Assembly: GCA_937901475.1 (NCBI GenBank)
Contig: CALGTL010000020.1
Coordinates: forward strand, 1 to 56,886
Length of the DNA: 56,886 bases
Origin: an uncultured Dehalococcoidia bacterium
Lineage (GTDB): Bacteria; Chloroflexota; Dehalococcoidia; Lucifugimonadales; Australimonadaceae
Reading direction: 5' to 3'
A model generated the notes under the pieces. It saw only the letters and a list, made by a program, of their open reading frames with translations, did not search any database and had not been told where the DNA came from. The stretch's first letter is position 1. Every line of letters begins with the position of its first letter. Below are positions 36,648 through 44,551 of this stretch, piece after piece. The position numbers were made by a program, and so were the translations under genes.

Positions 36648-37205
36648 TTACGCGACTTTGGCCAACTGGGGCTCTGGTTGAGCCGCCATGGGTTTTGCCA
36701 ACTTCTGTTTGCTGCTAAGGATTAAATCTGCAAGTGGCAGCACAACGTTGAGGTTAGAGCTGGCCTTCTTGTGGTGCTGGTAGTGGTGCTCATTCATGTA
36801 CTTGAAAATCGCGTTACTCTCGAACCAACGACCCTTCGGCACGTGCATACAGAAGTGAAAGTATTCGTAAACAGCCTGGTACGCCATGAAGGCAAACGCT
36901 GGGCCGAGTGCCATAGGGACGCTTACCCAGATACCGATGGCAATCAGGTAGGGCGCGTGGAATAGTGTAGGGAAGGGCATGGCCCAAGGGGCAAAGGTGA
37001 GATCAACAGGTGGGCGGTCGCCAAGGAAGTAGGATTCATTGGCTTGGTATTTGGCGTGATGTACTTGGGCGTGAGCCTTATAGAAGTGACTATACCCGAA
37101 AATCGGACGGTGCATCATGTACTTGTGGATCACCCATTCCGCGAAACTCGCATATAGGATGCCAACGAGGAACGAGGCGGTGAAAACTCCGACAGTTGCT
37201 AGCAT
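36648..37205 (-). CDS. Fatty acid hydroxylase / sterol desaturase superfamily protein
   Basis: A 185-residue di-iron membrane protein with the histidine clusters HKYMMH, HAQVHHAKY, HFCMHVP and NEHHYQHHKK, arranged as in the hydroxylase superfamily. Several hydrophobic segments lie between them. It probably hydroxylates a lipid, but the substrate is unknown. A small hairpin CGGCC-TTTT-GGCCG (37235-37248) and TATATT precede the start. Confidence 0.85.
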   Translation of the reverse strand: MLATVGVFTASFLVGILYASFAEWVIHKYMMHRPIFGYSHFYKAHAQVHHAKYQANESYFLGDRPPVDLTFAPWAMPFPTLFHAPYLIAIGIWVSVPMALGPAFAFMAYQAVYEYFHFCMHVPKGRWFESNAIFKYMNEHHYQHHKKASSNLNVVLPLADLILSSKQKLAKPMAAQPEPQLAKVA

Positions 37206-37384
37206 AAGATCTGTTCCTAAATATACCGGATAGACGGCCTTTTGGCCGATAATTGCTGGGATTCAGTAGCTAAAGAATAACGTTATTTCGACACAATCGC
37301 ATTATCTCATAGAGTTGTAGACGGCCAGGGGTATGTTTTCAAGGGTCTCTGCTATCGACGGCGGACGTGTTGCGCCACGATTGA

Positions 37385-38380
37385 CTAGGTATCGAGGAGA
37401 TTGGATGCGTAGATTTCCTCAGGGGTGAGAACTCTCGGAGTGAGGCCTTGCTCTGTCGAATATTGCATCGCAGTCTCAATGACCATGCGGTTGGCGGCGA
37501 GACCGTAAGGGAAAAGATCAGTGTCCATACTCTTCTTGGCTGCTGAGGCCATGACACCAGTGTCCAGCCAAGGCTGAGTGGCTTCCCGGCGCTCGTTGTA
37601 GTGAAGCTCCTTGGCCTTCTGGAACGCTTCTAGGATGTTGCGACCAATCCAAGGGTGCGCTTCATAAATTGATCGGCGAACGATAACTGTGTGGTTGAAA
37701 GGGAAAATGCCGGTCTTATTGTAATAGCGAGTTGCTTCTTCCTGTGGATCACCGAAGATGTAATGCATTCCCGATTGCTTGGCTAAGTCTATGTTGCTGC
37801 GATTAATCCCGCCGCCACCCCAGAAGTAATGCTGTATGGCATCTAACTCTCCGTCCATCATCATCTGGCCCATGTTCTTATTCTCAGGGATGAATTTGAG
37901 GGCGACGCCTGGAGGAGCTTGGAACCCAACAGCACCGGCGTGTGAGTATGCAGGCGTCCGCTCCATCCACCATTCGACGTCCTGTGCGGCAACTCCATAT
38001 TCATGATGGAAGAAGCCGCGAGACCAGAGGGCCGCAGTCTGCTGGTATTCGTTGACGCCAACACGTTTACCTTTGAGTTGGTCGCCGGTTTCGATGCCTG
38101 CGGCATTGCGGGCAATGGCTTGCGTGCCGAAGAAGTGACGAGTGGTGAAAATGGGCAACGCAACCCAATCACGATTGCCTTGAGCGGTAATCATCAGTAG
38201 GGAAGAAATGGACATCTCTGAAACATCGAATTCCTGGTGAGTGAGTTGTCGATGGAAAAGCTCCCCTGGCGGTACATGTGAGCATAAGAGTTCAATGCCT
38301 TCGGGCTCTACAACGCCGTCCAGGATGGGCTTGCTGCGAGGGTTCGGGCTGAACGCGAGACTGAGTTGTAGCTTGACCAA
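37385..38380 (-). CDS. Solute-binding-like protein related to 4,5-dihydroxyphthalate decarboxylase
   Basis: A 331-residue protein with a periplasmic-binding-protein type 2 fold. Segments VPPGELFHRQLTHQEFDVSEM, GDQLKGKRVGVNEY and GIFPFNHTVIVRRS are characteristic of the group that includes 4,5-dihydroxyphthalate decarboxylase. There is no signal peptide, so it is likely a cytoplasmic enzyme rather than a transport receptor. The start is TTG with GGAGG 7 bases upstream. The substrate is unproven. Confidence 0.82.
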   Translation of the reverse strand: MVKLQLSLAFSPNPRSKPILDGVVEPEGIELLCSHVPPGELFHRQLTHQEFDVSEMSISSLLMITAQGNRDWVALPIFTTRHFFGTQAIARNAAGIETGDQLKGKRVGVNEYQQTAALWSRGFFHHEYGVAAQDVEWWMERTPAYSHAGAVGFQAPPGVALKFIPENKNMGQMMMDGELDAIQHYFWGGGGINRSNIDLAKQSGMHYIFGDPQEEATRYYNKTGIFPFNHTVIVRRSIYEAHPWIGRNILEAFQKAKELHYNERREATQPWLDTGVMASAAKKSMDTDLFPYGLAANRMVIETAMQYSTEQGLTPRVLTPEEIYASNLLDT

Positions 38381-38538
38381 GAGATGCCTCCGCGATGGTT
38401 GGTGTCGCGCATGTTACGCCCCAGGTTATTCCCACGCTCTGCGTTAGCTGATGGATGTGTGATTCTCAAGTGCATTCACTGCAACTCATGGGATTCCCTC
38501 ACCGCACCAAAGGCCGCTAGGCGCTCTGCGCCCTAGCG

Positions 38539-39453
38539 TTAGGTTGTGGAGCAGATTAGAGCTACCCAGTCGTCATCGTAGATACGTTCGGAGATTGCTA
38601 TACCCGCTGCAGTGAAGGCGTCTTCGACCCCCTGTTGGCGCTCGGTGAGAATGCCTGCGGCGACGAGCCAGCCACCTGATTTGATGGCACGGCCGAGTTC
38701 CGTGGCGAGATTGGTGAGAGCGACGGAGTTGACGTTGGCAAGCACCAGATCGGCCCAGCCTTCGGGGACGTGGTCATTGGGTAGGGAACCAGCGTAGAAG
38801 CGAGCGGCCCCTGAGATTCCGTTGGAACGGAGGTTAGCTCGGCCAGCTTTGAGGGCAATTGAGTCGATTTCTACTCCAATGATCTTGCCTGCTCCGAGCT
38901 TCGCGGCACCGACGGTAAGGATGCCAGAGCCTGCGCCGACATCAAGGACGTTTTGCCCTGGTTCCAGTAGGCGCTCCATGGCTTCAAGGACTCGATGAGT
39001 GGTTGGGTGATGGCCTGTGCCGAATGCTAGACCGGGGTCAATCTCGATGACGATGTCGTTGGGACCTTCTTCACCGCGTCGCCAGGGAGGCTGGACAAGC
39101 AAGCGCTTACCGATGCGTAGAGGAGTGAAGTGAGCTTTCCAGGCCTCCTCCCATTCTTGCTCTGCGATGTCACGCTCTTCCAGTGGCGAGACGTCGGTGA
39201 GCTTAGAGATGAGCTCAACGCCGATGTGAATCATCTCTCTATTGGAGCGATACCCAGGAGTTTGGGGCATGTAGGTGCGGAGAATCGCGTTAGGCCGCTC
39301 TGGGCGCATCTCGCCTTCGTCAGGGTTCCACCCACCTGCTTCCTCAATGGCAACTCCACCTTTGCCAAACCTACGGAATAATTCGGCGATGGGCTCTACG
39401 AATTCAAACGGGACTTCGACTTTGAACTCTATCCAGTCTTTTGTTGAAGGCAT
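38539..39453 (-). CDS. prmA: Ribosomal protein L11 methyltransferase
   Basis: A 304-residue SAM-dependent methyltransferase that trimethylates L11. The N-terminal substrate-binding domain is followed by DPGLAFGTGHHPTTH, the SAM loop LDVGAGSGILTVGAAKLG, and LVLANVNS in place of the usual NILA-like motif. It lies 64 bases after dnaJ on the same strand, the usual hrcA-dnaJ-prmA type neighbourhood. Confidence 0.92.
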   Translation of the reverse strand: MPSTKDWIEFKVEVPFEFVEPIAELFRRFGKGGVAIEEAGGWNPDEGEMRPERPNAILRTYMPQTPGYRSNREMIHIGVELISKLTDVSPLEERDIAEQEWEEAWKAHFTPLRIGKRLLVQPPWRRGEEGPNDIVIEIDPGLAFGTGHHPTTHRVLEAMERLLEPGQNVLDVGAGSGILTVGAAKLGAGKIIGVEIDSIALKAGRANLRSNGISGAARFYAGSLPNDHVPEGWADLVLANVNSVALTNLATELGRAIKSGGWLVAAGILTERQQGVEDAFTAAGIAISERIYDDDWVALICSTT

Positions 39454-39517
39454 TTGTATAGGCTACATCCGAGAGGTGATAGGCGGTAGGCGTAGCCGCG
39501 CCGAATGGCACTTGGCA

Positions 39518-40597
39518 TTAGCTGGTAGTGTCGGTGAAGGAGCGCTGGAGTTCTTCGAGGAGCTCGCGTTGGCGACTGGACAGTTTTTTTGGAGTTGCCA
39601 CCCGAATAGTGACGAGTTGATCTCCACGGCGGTCTTCGCGCCCGAGGTGAGGAATACCTTGCCCTTTGATGCGATATACTTCGTCGGTTTGCGTGCCGGA
39701 ATGGATCTTGAGCGCTCGTGGTTCCTCGAGCGTTGGAACGTCGAGTTCTATGCCAAGGGCGGCCTGGGGAAAGGAAATGTCTAGAGTGTAGAGAATGTCG
39801 TAGTTCTCACGCTCAAAGAAAGCGTGAGGCTGGACGCGCATGCCGACGTATAGGTCGCCTGCAGGGCCACCCATTTCGCCAGCGTCGCCTTGGCCACGAA
39901 GGTTGAGGTTCGCACCATGGGGAACGCCCCCTGGAACCTGGACTTGAATTTTGCGCCTGGTTCGTTCTTGGCCAACTCCTTTGCATTGAGTGCAGGGCTG
40001 GTTTACTTGGGACCCGGTGCCATTGCATACGTTGCATTCAGCTTCGGTCATGAATTGGCCGAACATGCTGCGTTGAGCACGCCGTACGCGGCCTGAGCCT
40101 TTGCAGTTGGAGCAGGTAATGGGTTGGTGCCCAGGCTCGCTGCGGGAGCCTTCGCATCGAGAGCATCTCTCCGTGCGGGTTATCTCAATTTCTTTGATGA
40201 CACCGAAGACGGCTTCTTCAAAGGCGACAGTCAGGTTCGTTTGGAGATCGCGACCTGGACGTGCGCGAGTTCTCCCTCCACGTTGCCCCCCGCCGAAGAA
40301 GGCGTCGAAGATGTCACCAAATCCTCCGAATACGTCGGCACCTTCGAAGCCGCTTGCACCGCCACCACCGTTAGTGGCCCCAGCGTGACCGAAGCGGTCG
40401 TAGCGCTGTCGACGTTCAGGGTCAGTGAGAACTTGGTAGGCCTCGTTTACCTCTTTGAATTTTTCAGCGGCATCCGTGTCTTTGTTCCGATCTGGATGGA
40501 ACTCTAAGGCTTTCTTACGGAATGCTTTGCGTATGTCTTCTTCGGAGGCCTCGTGGCCAACTTCCAGGATGTCGTAATAATCGCGTTTAGTGGTCAT
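39518..40597 (-). CDS. dnaJ: Chaperone DnaJ
   Basis: A 359-residue type I J-protein. It has the J domain with HPD (LEFHPDRNKD), a Gly/Phe-rich linker (GGFGDIFDAFFGGG), and four zinc-binding repeats of the CxxCxGxG type (CSRCEGSR, CSNCKGSG, CNVCNGTG, CTQCKGVG; the first is slightly altered), followed by two substrate-binding domains. It stimulates DnaK. The gene begins 6 bases after hrcA, so it is under HrcA control. grpE and dnaK are not in this operon. Confidence 0.96.
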   Translation of the reverse strand: MTTKRDYYDILEVGHEASEEDIRKAFRKKALEFHPDRNKDTDAAEKFKEVNEAYQVLTDPERRQRYDRFGHAGATNGGGGASGFEGADVFGGFGDIFDAFFGGGQRGGRTRARPGRDLQTNLTVAFEEAVFGVIKEIEITRTERCSRCEGSRSEPGHQPITCSNCKGSGRVRRAQRSMFGQFMTEAECNVCNGTGSQVNQPCTQCKGVGQERTRRKIQVQVPGGVPHGANLNLRGQGDAGEMGGPAGDLYVGMRVQPHAFFERENYDILYTLDISFPQAALGIELDVPTLEEPRALKIHSGTQTDEVYRIKGQGIPHLGREDRRGDQLVTIRVATPKKLSSRQRELLEELQRSFTDTTS

Positions 40598-40603
40598 GCA
40601 GAC

Positions 40604-41653
40604 TTAGGGTCGTTCTTCGCCTAGTGCGGTGAGTAGCTCGCTGAGGAAATTGGCGAGATAGCGGACGCTGGAGATAGCGCCAGTGTAATCCATGCGAGTG
40701 GGCCCAACTGTGCCAATGACGCCGGTTGCTTCACCGGGGATGCCGTAGCGGGTGAGGACGACGGAATAGGGCCGCAGGGTTTCCTGGGGATTCTCTTCAC
40801 CGATGATGACATCAATCCCTGCTTCGCTTCCGGTGTTGATGATGATGCGTTTAAGGGCCACTCCGTTTTCGAGAACTTCAACCGCTTCACGAGCCGAATG
40901 AGTGCTCTCAAATTCAGGCTGATTGAGGATGTGATGTAGACCTTGAGTGTACTGGCGAACGTCGTTGACTTGCTCTTCTTCGCCGAGGGCCTTGAGGACT
41001 TCAACGACAATGGAGTCGTCAGTGGGGCTGGGGAGGTAATCGGCATCCCAAGCGGTCTTGATTTGGTCTGTGGTCTTGCCACTGAGGTATTTGTTAAGGC
41101 GAACGGCTGCGGCTGAAAGGTCCTCTTGAGAGAGAGGGGATTCCAAGTTGACCATGCGTTGACGAACGGTGGCGTCTTGGAAAACCATGACCAAGAGGGC
41201 TTGGGTGTCGTGTAGCTGAACTAGCTGGAGCTGCTTGAGCTTTGCTGCGGCTATCCGCGGCGGAGTTGCAATAGCCACGTTGCGGACACTGTTCGAGAGT
41301 AGCGAGGCCGCGCTACGTGCCCAACCATCGGGGTCGCCTGAGCCCGCCAGCAGGGAGCCGCGCACGAGGATTTCGAACTGTCGAGATGGGCGGGCGATCC
41401 GGGCGTGACGCTCAACGAAGAAGCGGTAGGCAAGGTCACCAGGGATGCCGCCAGCAGAGGTGTGCGGGCGAGTGATGTAGCCCATTTCTTCGAGTTCCGC
41501 CATGTCATTACGGATAGTGGCTGGGCTGACACTGAGCTCGTGCTTGCGCGCAATCTGCTGAGAGGCTACGGGGGCCGCAGTCTCGATGTAATCGGCGACG
41601 ATAATCTCCAGCAGGCGCTGGCGTCGTTCGTTGAGGGATGGAGCAGGATCCAT
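40604..41653 (-). CDS. hrcA: Heat-inducible transcription repressor HrcA
   Basis: A 349-residue repressor that binds CIRCE operators. The N-terminal winged helix has SVSPATIRNDMAELEEMGYI. The C-terminal domain ends with GPTRMDYTGAISSVRYLANFLSELL. A CIRCE element lies 20 bases before the ATG, so the operon is self-regulated. There is no Shine-Dalgarno; TACTGT lies 5 bases before the ATG. Confidence 0.95.
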   Translation of the reverse strand: MDPAPSLNERRQRLLEIIVADYIETAAPVASQQIARKHELSVSPATIRNDMAELEEMGYITRPHTSAGGIPGDLAYRFFVERHARIARPSRQFEILVRGSLLAGSGDPDGWARSAASLLSNSVRNVAIATPPRIAAAKLKQLQLVQLHDTQALLVMVFQDATVRQRMVNLESPLSQEDLSAAAVRLNKYLSGKTTDQIKTAWDADYLPSPTDDSIVVEVLKALGEEEQVNDVRQYTQGLHHILNQPEFESTHSAREAVEVLENGVALKRIIINTGSEAGIDVIIGEENPQETLRPYSVVLTRYGIPGEATGVIGTVGPTRMDYTGAISSVRYLANFLSELLTALGEERP

Positions 41654-41673
41654 GGTACACAGTAGTTTCTAAA

Positions 41674-41700
41674 TTAGCAGTCGAGCAGCGAGAGTGCTAA
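41674..41700 (-). promoter_or_regulatory. CIRCE operator of hrcA-dnaJ
   Basis: TTAGCAGTC, 9 bases, then GAGTGCTAA. This matches the CIRCE consensus TTAGCACTC-N9-GAGTGCTAA with a single mismatch in one arm. It is placed where it would block the hrcA promoter. Confidence 0.92.
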
Positions 41701-42002
41701 TCAACCAATCGAAATGTAGCACATGCACATGTACATGAGTCAATGGAGAATGCCCAATTGTAAGGCGTGTTCAGGCTCTCCTCTATGCGAGAGTGCCGCA
41801 GCAAAACCTGGTGATGGTGATTGGCAGATGTGACGGAATCCATCGAAACTCATTTTGGATTCACTGTCCTTTTGCAGTACTTTGAAACAGTCTACGGCCT
41901 GCTAGAACAGTCCTAGATTGAGTTGAGGTAATGGTTTGACCATCGCTATAAAGCTTTGATACGGTTGTTCTAATAACTACAAAATCTTGGGGGGTCAGAG
42001 CC
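41701..42002 (+). promoter_or_regulatory. Upstream region of the guaB-like gene
   Basis: No gene is seen. Weak promoter candidates are TTGACC (41936) and TTTGAT-17-TACAAA (41955-41983). A Shine-Dalgarno GGGGGG lies just before the ATG at 42003. An 8-base-loop hairpin CTCTC/GAGAG occurs near 41776. No riboswitch family was recognised. Confidence 0.35.
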
Positions 42003-43154
42003 ATGGTGCTACCGCGTGTCCAGATTAAGGAACTTCGGAGGACCTACGGGTTTGAAGAGGTCGCCATCGTTCCCGGTGATGTGACGACGAACCCCGAGCT
42101 TTCTGTTCCCACCTTTGAAGTGGGCCCCTACCAGTTCACGATTCCCATAATGGCGTCCGCAATGGACGCCATTGTTAGCCCTGCCTTTGCCGGCCTGATG
42201 GCTAAGGCGGGAGGTGTTGGCGTGATGAACCTTGAAGGAGTGTACGGTCGATACGAGGATCCTCAGTCGGCTATCGAAGAAGTGCGCGCCGCCTCTCGCG
42301 AGACCGTGACTGAAGTTCTCCAGAAGGTTTACAGCGCTCCCCTGAAGGAAAACCTGGTACAAGAACGAGTCCGGGACTTGAAGACTGAGGGAGGCGTGGT
42401 TGCGGTTTCTGTCACCCCCCAGAACGCAAAGCGTCTTGCTCCTCTGGCGGTAGAGGCTGGCGCGCAAATCATCGTGGTGCAATCCACGGTGACAACTGCA
42501 CGCCACATCTCCAATAGCTATGCGGGCCTGAGTTTCTCTGACTTGGTCGACGAAGTGAAAGTGCCTGTCTTGATTGGCAACACGGTGACCGCGAGTGCGA
42601 CGTTGGAGATCATGGAGCAGGGCATCGATGGCATCTTCGTTGGAGTTGGCCCTGGCGCTGCCTGCACGACACGTGATGTGACAGGCATGGGGGTTCCACA
42701 GGTGTCAGCGACGATGGAGTGTGCGGCGGCACGGGATGAGTTCTACGCTCGCACGGGTAAGTACGTCCAAATCATCACTGATGGTGGTATTCGGACGGGC
42801 GGTGATGTGAATAAGGCTCTTGCTGCTGGTGCGGATGCGGTCATGATTGGTACGCCGTTTGCGCAGACTTTCGAGGCACCAGGCAAAGGCTTCAACTGGG
42901 GCATGGCCAGCCCTCACCCGGCGTTGCCTCGAGGCACGCGACTAAACGTAGGAGCATCGGCTAGTTTGGAGCAAGTGCTGTTCGGTCCTAGCCGTCGAAC
43001 CGATGGCACACACAACCTAGTTGGAGCCATCAAGGTGAGCATGAGCATGGTTGGGGCGCAGACTATTAAGGAATTCCACGAGAAAGCGGAACTTGTTGCA
43101 GCCCCGACCATCGCAACGGAAGGCAAAATCTTCCAGCGCGCGGGCCAAATCTAA
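42003..43154 (+). CDS. GuaB3-type IMP dehydrogenase-related protein
   Basis: A 383-residue TIM-barrel protein of the IMP dehydrogenase/GMP reductase family. The catalytic loop is GPGAACTTRDVTGMGVPQ with the nucleophilic Cys, and TDGGIRTGGDVNKALAAGADAVMIG binds phosphate. The CBS (Bateman) domains are absent, and the N-terminus and C-terminus (VGAIKVSMSMVGAQTIKEFHEK) match the GuaB3 group rather than classical GuaB. It could make XMP or recycle GMP; the sequence alone does not decide. Monocistronic, followed by a terminator. Confidence 0.88.
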   Translation: MVLPRVQIKELRRTYGFEEVAIVPGDVTTNPELSVPTFEVGPYQFTIPIMASAMDAIVSPAFAGLMAKAGGVGVMNLEGVYGRYEDPQSAIEEVRAASRETVTEVLQKVYSAPLKENLVQERVRDLKTEGGVVAVSVTPQNAKRLAPLAVEAGAQIIVVQSTVTTARHISNSYAGLSFSDLVDEVKVPVLIGNTVTASATLEIMEQGIDGIFVGVGPGAACTTRDVTGMGVPQVSATMECAAARDEFYARTGKYVQIITDGGIRTGGDVNKALAAGADAVMIGTPFAQTFEAPGKGFNWGMASPHPALPRGTRLNVGASASLEQVLFGPSRRTDGTHNLVGAIKVSMSMVGAQTIKEFHEKAELVAAPTIATEGKIFQRAGQI

Positions 43155-43267
43155 GAGAATCTGCTCCGCATTTACGGACCTTTGTGGTCCTTGAGTACGG
43201 CAGGAGCGGGATACATTCCTCTTCGCGGTGCTCGCGCATGGCCAGTGAGACTGATGAGTAGCAGGGA

Positions 43268-43306
43268 GAAGGGACGGATCACAAGGATGGTCCGTCCCTT
43301 CTTTTT
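43268..43306 (+). terminator. Intrinsic terminator after the guaB-like gene
   Basis: An 11-bp perfect stem GAAGGGACGGA / TCCGTCCCTTC (43268-43278 and 43291-43301) with a 12-base loop, followed by TTTTT. Confidence 0.88.
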
Positions 43307-43347
43307 CAATGAGAGCACAGGGGTGGATACACCGACGTGTTATGCGA

Positions 43348-43376
43348 TTGACCGAGCCTCGGGCCGCGCCTATTCT
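43348..43376 (+). promoter_or_regulatory. Promoter of the pantothenate operon leader
   Basis: TTGACC (43348-43353), exactly 17 bases, then TATTCT (43371-43376). Transcription should start near 43383, about 190 bases before the first gene of the operon. Confidence 0.7.
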
Positions 43377-43382
43377 GTACAT

Positions 43383-43508
43383 GCAACCTACTCCCTGCAG
43401 GGAAAGGTGAGCAGCTCGGACAATAGAATGAGCCCCGCAGCCAATCGGATCCAAGGCGACCGATATGGAACAGGGCAATGCCTCTCGTCTCTGGTTATAC
43501 GACTAGTA
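43383..43508 (+). ncRNA. Structured 5' leader of the pantothenate operon (candidate pan-type regulatory RNA)
   Basis: About 125 bases between a good promoter and an intrinsic terminator. Visible pairings are TCCCTGCAGGGA (43392-43403), GCTC...GAGC around 43414-43432, and CCA-A-TCGG with CCGA-TA-TGG (43441-43468), a stem with unpaired adenosines. GGGCA (43473-43477) can pair with TGCCC (43510-43514) of the terminator stem, giving a possible antiterminator. A pan RNA motif is known upstream of pantothenate genes in Chloroflexota; I could not confirm a match by eye. Confidence 0.5.
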
Positions 43509-43538
43509 ATGCCCGCCTTGCGCGGGCATCTTTTGTTT
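43509..43538 (+). terminator. Terminator/attenuator before the pantothenate operon
   Basis: The stem ATGCCCGC / GCGGGCAT with a 5-base loop is followed by CTTTTGTTT. It lies 33 bases before the first gene, in the position expected for a transcription attenuator. Confidence 0.82.
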
Positions 43539-43570
43539 AGGCCAGGTAGAGAACGAATAGGAGATCAATC

Positions 43571-44551
43571 ATCAACGGAACGCTTACGGATGTCATAGGT
43601 CTGGAGGTTGGCCACCACACGGATCTGGTCGCAGGGACCGGTTGCACAGTGGTGCTTGCCAGAGCTGGCGCTGTGGGTGGAGTGGACGTTCGTGGCGCTG
43701 CACCCGGAACCCGTGAGACAGATTTGTTGCGCGCCGAGAATATGGTGCCTTTTGTCCATGCAGTGACTTTGGCTGGCGGCTCGGCCTATGGGTTGGCGGC
43801 TGCTACTGGAGTGATGCAGTACCTCGAAAGCGAAGGCATCGGGCACAAGGTTCGTGACTGGCTAGTGCCGATAGTTCCAGGGGCAATTATCTTTGACTTG
43901 GGATTAGGCGATAGCACTGTCCGGCCGACGGATGCCGATGGATACGCTGCGGCTGCGGCCGCGAGGAGCGCTCCTGTTCAGCAGGGGTCCGTTGGTGCTG
44001 GAACGGGAGCAACCGTGGGCAAAGCGCTGGGCATGAGGCAGTCAATGAAGGGCGGAGTCGGCTCCGCAAGCATGGACCTGGGTGATGGCGTGGTACTAGC
44101 GGCGCTGGTGGTGGTAAATGCCGTGGGGAGCGTTTATGAGCCGGACACGGGCGAGCTCCTTGCAGGCCCTCTCGCGGCTGGGAAACCGCTCGACAGCGTG
44201 AGTATCTACGCGGACCCTGAGTACGGTCGAAAACCGCAGAGGCCTTCACCTGAACCGTTGAGCAATACGACGATAGCTGTGATTGGGACATCTTTGAAGC
44301 TTTCTAAAGCGCAGGCCAATAGGCTGGCGACTGTTGCCCATGATGGGTTGGCGTTGGCAGTGCGGCCGACGCACACGCTGCACGATGGAGATACTGTGTT
44401 CACGCTGGCTACGGGGGTTGTCGATGCTATCGATGAATACCCACGCCTCTGCGGGCTCGCGCCGACCTTAATGGCAAGGGCGATTGTGAATGCGATTCGC
44501 AACGCGACCGGATTACATGGGCACCCGTCGTATGGGGATGTGATGGAGTGA
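43571..44551 (+). CDS. P1-family (DmpA/BapA/NylC-type) N-terminal-nucleophile peptidase
   Basis: About 326 residues. P1 hydrolases self-cleave to free a Ser/Thr nucleophile; characterised members remove N-terminal beta-amino acids or D/L residues. Conserved segments are LTDVIGLEVGHHTD, GVDVRGAAPGTRETDLL, ALGMRQSMKGGVGSAS (the cleavage site is likely near the Gly-Ser) and VVVNAVGSV. The frame homologous to the family extends upstream of the first ATG/GTG/TTG (GTG 43649), through LTDVIGLEVG, to a stop at 43547-43549. Only ATC codons (43568, 43571) lie 4 and 7 bases after a strong AGGAG, so an ATC start is likely. The stop overlaps the next gene by 4 bases. Confidence 0.85.
   Translation: MNGTLTDVIGLEVGHHTDLVAGTGCTVVLARAGAVGGVDVRGAAPGTRETDLLRAENMVPFVHAVTLAGGSAYGLAAATGVMQYLESEGIGHKVRDWLVPIVPGAIIFDLGLGDSTVRPTDADGYAAAAAARSAPVQQGSVGAGTGATVGKALGMRQSMKGGVGSASMDLGDGVVLAALVVVNAVGSVYEPDTGELLAGPLAAGKPLDSVSIYADPEYGRKPQRPSPEPLSNTTIAVIGTSLKLSKAQANRLATVAHDGLALAVRPTHTLHDGDTVFTLATGVVDAIDEYPRLCGLAPTLMARAIVNAIRNATGLHGHPSYGDVME

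Noticed and set aside
43155..43567. SRP RNA, tmRNA or RNase P RNA in the region after the guaB-like gene
   Set aside because: None of the conserved cores of these RNAs (such as GGAAGCAGCC or GAGGAAAGUCC) is present; a leader RNA fits better.
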